64,000 bases of DNA. It comes from G963691835 sp963691835 (lineage in GTDB: Bacteria > Pseudomonadota > Alphaproteobacteria > Thalassobaculales > Thalassobaculaceae). Location: assembly GCA_963691835.1 (NCBI GenBank), contig OY829383.1:4216001-4280000 (forward strand). Direction: 5' to 3'. The notes under the pieces were generated by a model. The model did no database searches. It worked only from the letters and a program-made list of their open reading frames with translations, and was not told where the DNA came from. Positions 43,072 to 51,781 of this stretch are shown here, one piece after another. Position numbers and translations under genes: made by a program. Positions within the stretch are counted from its first letter, which is position 1. Each line of letters opens with the position of its first letter.

Positions 43072-43077
43072 CCGATC

Positions 43078-43689
43078 TCAGCTCCATTTTTCGACGAATG
43101 CCTCGGTGGTGAGGGTTTGAAAGTCGCCTAGCCGATCCCGGAGTTGCTGATGCGACCAGTTCCACCATTCCAGATCCATGAGCTTGTCCGCCAGATCCTT
43201 TGGAAACCGTCGCTTAATGGGTTTTGCCGGAACACCGGCAACAACGGTGTAGGGGTCCACATCCTTCGTCACAACGGCGGCCGACGCGATGATGGCGCCG
43301 GTACCGACACGGACCCCCGGCATTACGAGGGCGCCGTGACAGATCCAAACGTCATTGCCAATGCTGACGGCGTGCGCCCGGCGCCATTGAAAAAACTCCG
43401 CATCATCCTCACCCAGATCATAAGCCGCCGCCCGATAACTGAAATGGTGTTGGGAGGCCCGCCAGGTCGGATGGTTCCCAGGATTGAGCCGAACCTGGGC
43501 CGCAATCGAACAGAACTTCCCGATCGTCGTGTAGATCACATTGCCGTCGTTCACGATGTAGGAATAGTCATCCATCGTGCTCTCCACGATGGTTGTCCGC
43601 GCGCCGACTTCCGTCCATCGGCCGAGCGTACTGTCGGCGACCCGCGCCGTTTCGTGAACGGTTGGAGTCTCTGATAGCTGCTTGGCCAT
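43078..43689 (-). CDS. Hexapeptide acetyltransferase, phosphonate-metabolism type
   Basis: 203 residues with left-handed beta-helix repeats in two blocks (VADSTLGRWTEVGARTTIVES; IGNDVWICHGALVMPGVRVGTGAIIASAAVVTKDV). The insert DGNVIYTTIGKFCSIAAQVRLNPGNHPTWRASQHHFSYRA is the chloramphenicol-acetyltransferase/Vat-type active-site His loop. Proteins of this sort accompany phn genes and are annotated as phosphonate-associated xenobiotic acetyltransferases. It is the first gene of the hexapeptide-phnN-aldo/keto reductase run. Confidence 0.85.
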   Translation of the reverse strand: MAKQLSETPTVHETARVADSTLGRWTEVGARTTIVESTMDDYSYIVNDGNVIYTTIGKFCSIAAQVRLNPGNHPTWRASQHHFSYRAAAYDLGEDDAEFFQWRRAHAVSIGNDVWICHGALVMPGVRVGTGAIIASAAVVTKDVDPYTVVAGVPAKPIKRRFPKDLADKLMDLEWWNWSHQQLRDRLGDFQTLTTEAFVEKWS

Positions 43690-43847
43690 GCGGCTGGATC
43701 CAATCGCTGTCGTGTCCGGTGGTGGCGGACGGAGCAGAAAGCCCGTCTCGCACTTTGGCTATGGCGGAAAGTGTTACGGTTTCAATCTTCTGCGGTTGAT
43801 GATTGAGGGGGTTTTCTCCTTCAGGCGACGCTCCTATTGTGCGGCCC

Positions 43848-44879
43848 ATGCTGACCCCGCTTAGTTTCCCTTTCGGCGAAGATCTGCCCGAAGGCAGTGG
43901 CTTGATCGAAGTCGCCCCAGGCATTCACTGGGCGCGCCTGCCTCTGCCCTTCGCCTTGGATCATGTGAACCTCTATTTCCTTGAGGATGGTGATGGCTGG
44001 ACGGTTCTCGACACGGGAATAGCGTCTCCCAAGACCATCGGGATTTGGGAGGCGTTGCTGGATGGACCCTTGGGCGGCCGGCCGGTCACCCGGGTTATCG
44101 GCACCCACTTCCATCCGGACCATGTCGGCCTTGTGGGATGGCTGCTGGACAGATTTGCGCCCGAGTTCTGGATCTCACGGACAGAGTGGCTGAACGCCCG
44201 GATGACGTGGCTGGACACGTCGGAAGACTTTGCCGCCCAGATCGCGAGTTTCTATGGACGCACGGGCCTCGACGGTCAGATCGTCGACGGCTTCCGAGAC
44301 CTCGGAAATGTCTACCGCCCTTTGGTGACACCGATCCCGGCCCATTTCCAAAGGATCGGGCCGGAAACCGTGTTCGAAATCGGCGGCCGCCGTTGGGAGC
44401 CCATATTTGGCGCCGGCCATTCTCCAGAGCATGTATGCCTGTTTGATCGGGACGCGGGCATCGTCCTCGGAGGTGACTTCCTGCTTCCGAAGATCACGCC
44501 CATCGTGGCGGTCTGGTGGAGTGAGCCGGAAGCGGATCCATTGGCCGACTATCTTGCGTTTCTTCACACGTCCCGGGACTTCAGCGCGGACGTTACGGTG
44601 CTGCCCGCCCATGACCGGCCCTATAAGGGATTGGACCTACGGATCGACGCCCTTGTCTCTCATCACGATGAACGGCTGGATGTAACCCGCCAAGCCGTCA
44701 CGACGCCCGCGACGGCGCGGCAGGTCATGACGCAGTTGTTTCAGCGGGAACTGGATCTCCATCAGACCCGCTTCGCCATGGGCGAATCCCTCGCCCATCT
44801 CCACCGCCTGATGCAGATGGGCGACGTTCGCCGTTACGCGACGGGCGACAGCCCATACCTTTACGAGAAAGCGGCCTAA
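43848..44879 (+). CDS. MBL-fold metallo-hydrolase
   Basis: 343 residues from ATG 43848. The metallo-beta-lactamase core has THFHPDHVG (H87, H89, D91, H92), a HSPEH (His) and VLGGDFLLPK acid near 207, and VLPAHDRPYKGL (His near 245). The C-terminal 100 residues are a helical extension seen in lactonase/hydroxyacylglutathione-hydrolase-like and LACTB2-like proteins. Substrate unknown. It has no strong ribosome site; an earlier TTG is possible. Confidence 0.88.
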   Translation: MLTPLSFPFGEDLPEGSGLIEVAPGIHWARLPLPFALDHVNLYFLEDGDGWTVLDTGIASPKTIGIWEALLDGPLGGRPVTRVIGTHFHPDHVGLVGWLLDRFAPEFWISRTEWLNARMTWLDTSEDFAAQIASFYGRTGLDGQIVDGFRDLGNVYRPLVTPIPAHFQRIGPETVFEIGGRRWEPIFGAGHSPEHVCLFDRDAGIVLGGDFLLPKITPIVAVWWSEPEADPLADYLAFLHTSRDFSADVTVLPAHDRPYKGLDLRIDALVSHHDERLDVTRQAVTTPATARQVMTQLFQRELDLHQTRFAMGESLAHLHRLMQMGDVRRYATGDSPYLYEKAA

Positions 44880-44886
44880 TCCTCCA

Positions 44887-45846
44887 TCACGCCAAGGCCG
44901 ATGTAAGTGCCTCGGCGGCCACCCGGTTCGCCTCATCAGCCGCTGATACGATGCCGGTAAGTGGGAAGAAGGCGTGGATGGCCCCGTCGTACTCCGCCAC
45001 GGAGACCATGTTGCCGGCAGCCTTCAGCGCGTCGGCATACGCCCGCCCTTCATCCCGCAAGACGTCGCATCCCGCGATGACGACATGGGCCGGTGGCAGA
45101 TTCGACAGATCAGCGGCCAGGAGCGGTGAGGCGCGCCAGTCCTTCTGGTCCGCCTCATCCCGGAGATAGTATTTCCGGAACCACAGCATCGTTTCCGCTT
45201 CCAAGATTCCGTATCCGGTCGCGAACTGCCGATAGCTGTCCCCCTCGCACCGATAGTCGACAAGCGGGTAAATAAGAGACTGATGACGGATGGTGGGACC
45301 GCCGGCATCTCTTGCCATGATCGCGACGACTGCTGCCAGATTTCCGCCGGCACTGTCGCCGCCGACCGCGATCCGATCCGTATCGACACCAATCTCCGCT
45401 CCGTGCTCTGCGAGCCAGATCAGAGAATCCCAACTGTCTTCAACAGCGGCCGGAAACCTGTGCTCCGGCCCCATCCGATAGTCCACGGAGACGACGATGC
45501 ATCCAGCAAGCTGGCAAAGATTTCTCCCAACAACATCATGGGTGAAGAGGCTGCCGATGACGTGTCCGCCGCCATGAAAGAACAGCAGGGCCGGGTTCGC
45601 CCGGGACTGGTGCCCCTCCGGCCGGTAGATGCGGATCGGGATATCCCCTGCCCGTCCCGGGATCATCCGGTCTTCCACCTCGGCGACCACCGGCGGCGGG
45701 GCCTTGCGCTGACCAACCGCCCACTCCATCTGCTCGCGCGCGGCGACAGGATCGAGGTCCTGGACGGGCTTGAGGTTGAGGGCCGCTACTTTCGAAAGAT
45801 ACTCGGCGAACTCGGCGGACAGACCGGGTGCAGGGGTGTCTGACAT
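44887..45846 (-). CDS. HSL-family acetyl esterase/lipase
   Basis: 319 residues from ATG 45846 (GGGAGCC upstream). Hormone-sensitive-lipase type alpha/beta hydrolase: HGGGHV (oxyanion loop), nucleophile in GGDSAGGNL, acid in DVLRDEG and His in DGAIHAFFPL. Family members cleave short-chain esters. The last helix DEANRVAAEALTSAL is normal. It has its own promoter region and is convergent with the MBL gene. Confidence 0.92.
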   Translation of the reverse strand: MSDTPAPGLSAEFAEYLSKVAALNLKPVQDLDPVAAREQMEWAVGQRKAPPPVVAEVEDRMIPGRAGDIPIRIYRPEGHQSRANPALLFFHGGGHVIGSLFTHDVVGRNLCQLAGCIVVSVDYRMGPEHRFPAAVEDSWDSLIWLAEHGAEIGVDTDRIAVGGDSAGGNLAAVVAIMARDAGGPTIRHQSLIYPLVDYRCEGDSYRQFATGYGILEAETMLWFRKYYLRDEADQKDWRASPLLAADLSNLPPAHVVIAGCDVLRDEGRAYADALKAAGNMVSVAEYDGAIHAFFPLTGIVSAADEANRVAAEALTSALA

Positions 45847-45954
45847 GGGAGGCTCCCGATGCGAAAAGGGGCATTGGATGCCAGATGCAAGCACGCCCTG
45901 ATCCGGTCGGCAATTATCCTGTCCCGGTCTGGGTGATCGCGGATGGTCAGCGGG

Positions 45955-46833
45955 CTAACGTCCCAGGAACGGGACTAGCCACTCAAGGACGGTTTCAGGC
46001 GCCTCCTCGGGCAGGAAATGACCGCATCGGACAGGTCCCCCAATCGCCGGAACCGTTCCCCATTCCGACCAGGTCGCAAGCGCGTCGCCGACATCCCGGC
46101 CATCCCGGTGCCCCCAAAGGACCAGGATGGGGCACTGTATCTTTCGACCGGCCTTCATATCGGCGGCATCCATCTCCCAGTCGATCCCGGCCCCGGCCCG
46201 ATAGTCTGCGCAGCACGCAGCGATCATTGCCGGGTCCCTGAAGGCGGCTTTGTACGCATCCATTGCCTCATCGGAGAAGGCGGCCGGGTCCGCAACCCAG
46301 GACTCAAGCGTATAGACGAGATACCGGTCCGGATCATGGGCGATCATCCATTCGGGCAGCCCCTTGGGCTGTGCCAGAAACTGCCAGTGATAGGCGGAGA
46401 TGGCGGATTCGGCCGTCAGGTCCCGCCACATGACGCCGGTCGGCACCACGTCCAGAGAGACCAGATGCGTCGTGCGGTCCGGATGATCGAGCGCGAAACG
46501 ATAGGAAACCCTGGCCCCGCGATCATGACCGACGATCGACGCCCGCTCCTCACCCAAGGCATCCAAGACAGCCGCGATGTCCCGGGCCATGGCGTGTTTG
46601 CTGTAAGCGGTACCGGCGTTGTCGGGTGCCGGACCGCGGCTGCCGCCGTAGCCCCTCAGATCGGGGATGATCACCCTGAACTGCTGCGCCAGAACGGGGG
46701 CGATGCGGTGCCAGCAAACCCCTGTCTGGGGATAGCCATGGATCAGCACGACAGGTTTGCCGATACCCTTTGTGCGGACGAGAATCCGCGCCTCATCCGT
46801 CTCAACGAATTGTTCATTGAAGCCGTCCAGCAT
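45955..46833 (-). CDS. Haloacetate (fluoroacetate) dehalogenase-like alpha/beta hydrolase
   Basis: 292 residues. The nucleophile is an Asp: GHDRGARV (D104, with R105 and R108 matching the carboxylate-binding arginines of fluoroacetate dehalogenase). H149-W150 in AYHWQFLAQP matches the fluoride-binding pair, and LWGHRDGRDVGDALATW holds the acid region. The catalytic His is in the CGHFLPEEAPE segment. All active-site residues I recall are present, so defluorination or dechlorination of haloacetates is plausible. Epoxide hydrolase is the main alternative. The ATG is divergent from the next gene. Confidence 0.8.
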   Translation of the reverse strand: MLDGFNEQFVETDEARILVRTKGIGKPVVLIHGYPQTGVCWHRIAPVLAQQFRVIIPDLRGYGGSRGPAPDNAGTAYSKHAMARDIAAVLDALGEERASIVGHDRGARVSYRFALDHPDRTTHLVSLDVVPTGVMWRDLTAESAISAYHWQFLAQPKGLPEWMIAHDPDRYLVYTLESWVADPAAFSDEAMDAYKAAFRDPAMIAACCADYRAGAGIDWEMDAADMKAGRKIQCPILVLWGHRDGRDVGDALATWSEWGTVPAIGGPVRCGHFLPEEAPETVLEWLVPFLGR

Positions 46834-46954
46834 GTCCCTCGCCTCATCCGGTTGGTCGTCTCCGCGCCCTCTGGCTTAAGGAATCCGACAGCGTGAGGGA
46901 AGCCCCGTAGACGCCGGGGATTGAGGCCGATAGCCTCCCGGCCGACAGACAGAC

Positions 46955-48079
46955 ATGGGACCGAAGATGCCGCAACCGTACTTTCCTCCCCCAGGCGACG
47001 ACTGGGAAACCACTGCCCTTTCCGACGCCGGATTCGATCCAGCCGGCCTCTCCGCCGCCGTCGAATTCGCGGTCGAGAAAGAAAGCGCCATGGACCGGGA
47101 TATCGGTAGCGCCCTGCATACCCACTTCTCCGAACCCCTGCCGGGCGGCGCCATTCTGGGTCCCACGAAGCCGCGGGGCGGGCCGAACGGGATCATCCTG
47201 CGCCACGGACGCATCGTTGCCGAGTGGGGTGACACCAACCGGGTCGACATGACGTTCTCTGTCGCCAAGAGTTATCTCGCCATCCTCGCCGGTATTGCCG
47301 TCGACACCGGGCTGATATCGGATCTCAAGGCACCCGTCGCGGACACGGTGAAGGATGGCGGTTTCGACGCCCCTCAGAACGCCGGGATTACCTGGGAGCA
47401 CCTGCTGCAGCAGACAAGCGAGTGGGAAGGCACGCTGTTCGACAAACCGGACATGATCGACCGGAACCGCTCTCTTGCCACCGCACCGGGTGCTGCGTCA
47501 AAGAAAGGCACCTTCCGTGCTCTTCAAACGCCTGGGACCTATTGGGAATACAACGACGTGCGGGTCAATCGGCTTTCCCTATCGCTGCTGCGGGTCTTCG
47601 GCCGGGGATTGCCAGAGGTGCTGCGAGACCGCGTGATGGGGCCAATCGGTGCATCCGACACCTGGGAGTGGCACGGTTACGAGAACTCTTGGATTGAGCT
47701 CGGCGGCGCCCGCGTTCAGTCCGTATCCGGCGGGGCGCACTGGGGCGGCGGCATCTTCATCAGTACCCGTGACCATGCGCGGATCGGTCTGCTCATGGCC
47801 AACAAGGGACAGTGGGACGGCAAGTCGATCGTCTCAGAGGACTACGTGGGCCAGGCGCTGACACCCTGCACGCTCAAGTCAGACTACGGCTACCTCTGGT
47901 GGCTGAATACCGATCGAACCCAAGCACCCTCGGCGCCTCCCACCAGCTTCTTCGCCAAGGGTGTGGGTTCCAACATCATCTGGTGTGATCCAGACCTTGG
48001 CTTGGTTTCGGTTGTGCGTTGGCTGGACCGCGACAGCCTCGACGGATTTGTGTCCCGCGTTCTTGCAGCGATGCACTGA
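46955..48079 (+). CDS. Serine hydrolase, class C beta-lactamase-like
   Basis: 374 residues. Penicillin-binding-like serine hydrolase: S102xxK105 in TFSVAKSYLAI, YWEYNDVRVN (YxN-type), GGAHWGGGIFISTRDHARIG. The end WWLNTDRTQAPSAPPTSFFAKGVGSNIIWCDPDLGLVSVVRW is typical of the esterase/6-aminohexanoate-dimer-hydrolase-like beta-lactamase group. No signal peptide is visible, so the location may be cytosolic. Substrate unknown. Downstream lie a strong palindrome and two hairpins. Confidence 0.85.
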   Translation: MGPKMPQPYFPPPGDDWETTALSDAGFDPAGLSAAVEFAVEKESAMDRDIGSALHTHFSEPLPGGAILGPTKPRGGPNGIILRHGRIVAEWGDTNRVDMTFSVAKSYLAILAGIAVDTGLISDLKAPVADTVKDGGFDAPQNAGITWEHLLQQTSEWEGTLFDKPDMIDRNRSLATAPGAASKKGTFRALQTPGTYWEYNDVRVNRLSLSLLRVFGRGLPEVLRDRVMGPIGASDTWEWHGYENSWIELGGARVQSVSGGAHWGGGIFISTRDHARIGLLMANKGQWDGKSIVSEDYVGQALTPCTLKSDYGYLWWLNTDRTQAPSAPPTSFFAKGVGSNIIWCDPDLGLVSVVRWLDRDSLDGFVSRVLAAMH

Positions 48080-48109
48080 GGTCACCCGTCAAAGAAAATT
48101 CGGAATTTG

Positions 48110-48123
48110 TATAAAATTTTATA
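48110..48123. promoter_or_regulatory. AT-only 14-bp palindrome / promoter-like region
   Basis: TATAAAATTTTATA is a perfect palindrome in an otherwise GC-rich sequence, 31 bp after the serine-hydrolase stop. It overlaps a TATATA -10-like box. It may be the operator and promoter of the downstream RNA or gene; this is inference. Confidence 0.4.
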
Positions 48124-48195
48124 TAGGGTGTTGCAAAACCACCCCACCGTTCCCACAAATTGACGATGACCAACGAGGTTATCGAAGGTCGTCTC

Positions 48196-48278
48196 AGCGG
48201 AGATCGGGCACTCCCCCCCCAGCCCGATCTCCGCTACCCCCCCGAAAGCCTTCGGCGGCCCCTGCGGCCGCCGTTTTT
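48196..48278 (+). ncRNA. Candidate small RNA or 5' leader: C-rich-loop hairpin followed by rho-independent terminator
   Basis: First hairpin 48196-48235: a perfect 14-bp stem (AGCGGAGATCGGGC and complement) with a 12-base loop, nearly all C. A second C-run follows, then a terminator: CGGCGGCC (48253-48260), loop, GGCCGCCG (48266-48273) and TTTTT. C-rich loops that could pair with Shine-Dalgarno sequences are characteristic of some alphaproteobacterial regulatory RNAs. The upstream promoter is not certain; transcription may start near 48130. It could also be a tandem terminator of the preceding gene or an attenuator before the hydrolase gene at 48368. Confidence 0.5.
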
Positions 48279-48367
48279 CGTTCCATCAAACAATCCCCAA
48301 CCAAAGTCGAGGGGTTGCCCCTGGCGAAGCGACCTGTGAAAGTCGCCTCACGACAAGGGGCCCTGGC

Positions 48368-49336
48368 ATGTATCGACTTAGGGATTTCGGCAGTTTCTTT
48401 GTGGGCGGCAGAACGGTTGCCGTCGACGGTCACCCGATCCGATCCCTCCAGCTCACCAATGAAGTTGCGATCGACTACGACCCCAACGGCCAGTTCCTGA
48501 TCGAGCAACTGTACGTGCAGTACTTCATTCCGGAAGCGGTCCGAAGCAAACTACCCGTCATCCTCCTGCATGGCGGCGGCATGACGGGTGCCTGCTGGGA
48601 AACCACGCCGGATGGCCGCCCAGGATGGATCAATCATCTCATCGAGGCAGGCTTCCCGGTTTACGTCATCGATATGGTCGAACGCGGCAGATCCGGTTTC
48701 TGCGCCGTCCCCGGTGTTTGGACCGACGACCCGATCGTTCGCACGGCGAGGGAAGCTTGGGGCCTGTTCCGTTTCGGTCGGCCGGAGGATTTTGACGCCG
48801 GCGAGCCATACCCCGGCCAGAAGTTTCCGCTGGACGCCATGGCCGCGTTTCAGCGCCAGTTCGTACCGCGCTGGCTGTCCACCTTTGACGCCCAGGTGGC
48901 CGGGGTTCAGGCGGCCATTGAGCAGGTTGGACCCTGTATTCTGATCTGTCACAGCCAAGGCGGCCACGTGGGCACGACGGCCGCCGTCCGATCCAATGGC
49001 CTCGTCCGCCAATGCGTCGGGCTTGAGCCGTCCGGCTTTCCGGACCCAGAAGATATCACCCGCGCGTCCGTTGCGGACACGGAATGGTGTTTCCTTCTCG
49101 GCGACTTCATCGAGCACTCGAGCACATGGACGGCGGTGACCGTTGCCATGCGCAAAACGATCTCCCAACTTCAGAAGAAGGGAGCGACAGCCTCCATGAT
49201 ACGCCTGCCGGATGAGGGATTCACCGGCACCACCCACATGATGATGATGGATACCCACTCCGGCGACATCGCTGACTGGCTGGGCGCGAGACTGTTGGAC
49301 CGCCAAGCTGAGCTGAAGGGTGCAAACGACGCCTAG
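48368..49336 (+). CDS. Alpha/beta hydrolase
   Basis: 322 residues. Catalytic motifs: LLHGGGMTGACWE (67-79), VYVIDMVERGRSG, nucleophile in CHSQGGHVG (about 198-206) and a THMMMMD His region near 303. The large N-terminal extension and the ERGRSGF loop suggest the alpha/beta-hydrolase group of secreted esterases, though no signal is visible. AAGGGG precedes the ATG. It is convergent and overlaps the amidase gene end by 4 bp. Confidence 0.83.
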   Translation: MYRLRDFGSFFVGGRTVAVDGHPIRSLQLTNEVAIDYDPNGQFLIEQLYVQYFIPEAVRSKLPVILLHGGGMTGACWETTPDGRPGWINHLIEAGFPVYVIDMVERGRSGFCAVPGVWTDDPIVRTAREAWGLFRFGRPEDFDAGEPYPGQKFPLDAMAAFQRQFVPRWLSTFDAQVAGVQAAIEQVGPCILICHSQGGHVGTTAAVRSNGLVRQCVGLEPSGFPDPEDITRASVADTEWCFLLGDFIEHSSTWTAVTVAMRKTISQLQKKGATASMIRLPDEGFTGTTHMMMMDTHSGDIADWLGARLLDRQAELKGANDA

Positions 49337-50685
49337 GCGCGAAGAACACTCTCCACGGTCGAGGCTACGGAAACCAGCCGGTCATCGCCCATGGTTTCCC
49401 CCATCATCATGAAGCCGACCGGGGCCTCCCCCGGCTTATGGCACGGGACGGTCGCCGCGCACCGGTCCAGGAAGTTTCCGACGTTGGTATTCCGCAGCAT
49501 CAGCATGTTCTGTGTGTGGAAAAGGTCATCGTCGGTCTCAAGCGGCGCCAAGGGCGGCGCCATGATGGCCGTGGTCGGCATCACCACAGCGTCATAGGCC
49601 CGGGTGATTGCCGAAACCCGTGTGCACAGATCCGTCCGTGCCGCCAACGTGTCGATGTAATCGGCCGCCGACATCAACGCACCGCCATCGATCCGCGTGG
49701 CGACCCTGGGGTCGCACCGTGCCCGTTCGCGAGCCATCAGCTCCCGGTAGATCGCATTGGCTTCCGGCGCCACCAACCCGCCGGCCGCAGAGATCTTGGG
49801 AATCTCAAGCAATTCCGGAAGCGACAGATCAATGATTGCGGCACCGGCCTTCGACAGCCGGTCGAGAGCCCGGGAAAAGGCAGCAGACACGTGATCGTCG
49901 AGGTCATCGAGAACGAAATGCTGAGGTACCGCTAGGCGGAGGCCCGCCAGCGGCATTGGCGTGATGTCCGAAACATCCTCTCCTGCCATGATCTGATCTA
50001 CGGCCCGGCAGCACGCGATTGTGGGCGCAAGGGGCCCAATGGAGTCCTGGGAGCCCGAGAGCGGGAACGCGCCGTCCAGTGGAACCCGCCGGGCGGTTGG
50101 CTTGATGCCGGCAAGCCCGCAGAGACCGGCGGGAATGCGGACCGACCCACCGGTATCCGTACCGATCGCGGCCGCCGCCATGCCGTCCGTAACGGAAACC
50201 GCCGCGCCGGCGGATGATCCGCCCGGAATTCTCCCAGTCGCCCGGTCCCAAGGGTTTCGCGGCGTATCCGTATGCGGGTTGATCCCGATACCGGAGAACG
50301 CAAACTCCGTCATCGTCGTCCGGCCCATGATGACGGCGCCGGCCGCCCGTAACCGTGCCACGATCGGGGCGTCTGCGGTCGCCGCCGGCTCCCCGTCCCG
50401 TGCCACAGATCCGGCCAAGGTTACTTTTCCGGCGACATCAAAGAGATCCTTGATGGAGATCGGCAGACCAGACAGGACGGACGGCACAATGCCTGCCGCA
50501 CGCCGGGCATCGGCGGCGCGGGCCTCCGCCAAGGCGGCCTCCCGGAAAACCTCCCGATAGACCCGTTTTCCCTCTCCGTCAGGGTCATCAATCCGGGCGA
50601 ACGCCTCCTTGGTCAATGCCTCTGAGGTGGTTGTTCCGGCATTCAGGGCGGCTGCGAGGGTATGGATCGGCGCTCCGAGAGTCAT
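49333..50685 (-). CDS. Amidase (amidase signature family)
   Basis: 450 residues. Ser-cisSer-Lys catalytic triad: K79 in GLPISIKDLFD, cis-Ser in GGSSAG (155-160), nucleophile S181 in DTGGSVRIPAG. The rest matches the amidase fold; the GatA-specific C-terminal features are missing. Its ATG is 1 bp after the stop of the DUF2848 gene, so the two form an operon. Natural substrate not known. Confidence 0.92.
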   Translation of the reverse strand: MTLGAPIHTLAAALNAGTTTSEALTKEAFARIDDPDGEGKRVYREVFREAALAEARAADARRAAGIVPSVLSGLPISIKDLFDVAGKVTLAGSVARDGEPAATADAPIVARLRAAGAVIMGRTTMTEFAFSGIGINPHTDTPRNPWDRATGRIPGGSSAGAAVSVTDGMAAAAIGTDTGGSVRIPAGLCGLAGIKPTARRVPLDGAFPLSGSQDSIGPLAPTIACCRAVDQIMAGEDVSDITPMPLAGLRLAVPQHFVLDDLDDHVSAAFSRALDRLSKAGAAIIDLSLPELLEIPKISAAGGLVAPEANAIYRELMARERARCDPRVATRIDGGALMSAADYIDTLAARTDLCTRVSAITRAYDAVVMPTTAIMAPPLAPLETDDDLFHTQNMLMLRNTNVGNFLDRCAATVPCHKPGEAPVGFMMMGETMGDDRLVSVASTVESVLRA

Positions 50686-50686
50686 G

Positions 50687-51379
50687 TCAGCTCACCACCG
50701 GCAGGGTTTCGATGTCATAAGCATGACTGATCACCCGATTGAGCACCGGGTCGGTCAACTCCATTTCGAAGCGGCTGCCCGCCCGGATGCCGCCGATGGC
50801 CGGCAGCGTGCCCATGAAGAGAACCGTCCCGGCCGGCAAGGCGCTTCCCCCTCTCGCCGCCAGAATGTCCCGGGGCGACCGCACCGCGGTCAGCGTACCT
50901 TCCTGGTAGAGCACCCGCTCCCCGTCGATCGTCGCCCATGCCTTGAGCTGCAGTTTGTCCCAATGCGCCTCAACGTCGGAGAACCGCCAGCACTGACTGG
51001 CAACCGGTTTCCGGCAAAGCTGCTTTGAAACGGCGATTGAGTACGCTTCTACCTTCCGGTCGGTGTGATCCGAGCCGACGGTCACCCAAAGATCCGCCCC
51101 ATCGGAAATCAGCACCGTCTCCACTTCACCGGAACTGTCTTCTCCCAGCACCTGAATTGCGTCGTCGGTGGTCACCGCGTCCGCAGCGCACCGATAGAAT
51201 GTTGGGATCTGGCTGGGACCGGCGATGCCAATAGCCGCGAGCTCTTCGATATGGTGGCGCAGCGCGTTCGGGTCCCGGCCTGTCCAGCCGCCGATGACAA
51301 GACTATCGACAGCGACCTCAATGGCGGTGCCATCGGGTGCCTCCAGATCCAGGATCGTTCCGGCCTTGGGGTTCATCAT
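50687..51379 (-). CDS. DUF2848 family protein
   Basis: 230 residues. It has the domain pattern of DUF2848 with the SDHTDRKVEAYSIAVSKQLCRKPVA segment (about 103-127) and the C-terminal GTVLFMGTLPAIGGIRAGSRFEMELTDP stretch, which resembles fumarylacetoacetate hydrolase-like folds. It is upstream of and nearly overlapping the amidase gene, a common pairing. The catalytic role is not established. Confidence 0.83.
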   Translation of the reverse strand: MMNPKAGTILDLEAPDGTAIEVAVDSLVIGGWTGRDPNALRHHIEELAAIGIAGPSQIPTFYRCAADAVTTDDAIQVLGEDSSGEVETVLISDGADLWVTVGSDHTDRKVEAYSIAVSKQLCRKPVASQCWRFSDVEAHWDKLQLKAWATIDGERVLYQEGTLTAVRSPRDILAARGGSALPAGTVLFMGTLPAIGGIRAGSRFEMELTDPVLNRVISHAYDIETLPVVS

Positions 51380-51544
51380 GCCTCTCCCACCCTCTCAACG
51401 CTTTGCAAATCCGGCCGGTGACCGGAGTTGGGACGCCGCGACCATAGGCGCCAGAACGGCCGAGCGGAAGGCCTTCGAAGAAGCTACCCGCGTCCGCAAA
51501 GGTAGGCTAAGAGAGGGGTCAGATTTCCACGAGGGGACAAATCG

Positions 51545-51745
51545 GTGCAGGACCGTGAAGAACTGGAGAAGCGTCTGGAAGAGCTCCGCCTGGAGCACAA
51601 GGACCTGGATGACGTGATTGCCAGAATCGCGGACACCGCCCCGTTCGACCAGATCCAGGTACAACGGCTGAAGAAACGAAAACTGGCTCTGAAAGACCAA
51701 ATTGCCCGTGTCGAAAGCGAACTGCTCCCCGACATCATCGCCTAG
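51545..51745 (+). CDS. YdcH/DUF465 family protein
   Basis: 66 residues from GTG 51545, with GAGGGGAC upstream. The chain is almost wholly helical and charged (EELEKRLEELRLEHKDLDDVI... QVQRLKKRKLALKDQIARVESE), the DUF465 coiled-coil pattern of YdcH. Short proteins of this family are widespread in proteobacteria; function unknown. It faces the DUF2848 gene divergently. Confidence 0.87.
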   Translation: MQDREELEKRLEELRLEHKDLDDVIARIADTAPFDQIQVQRLKKRKLALKDQIARVESELLPDIIA

Positions 51746-51781
51746 GTAGTGGTTAGACGCTTCCTTCGGCTACGCGGCCAG

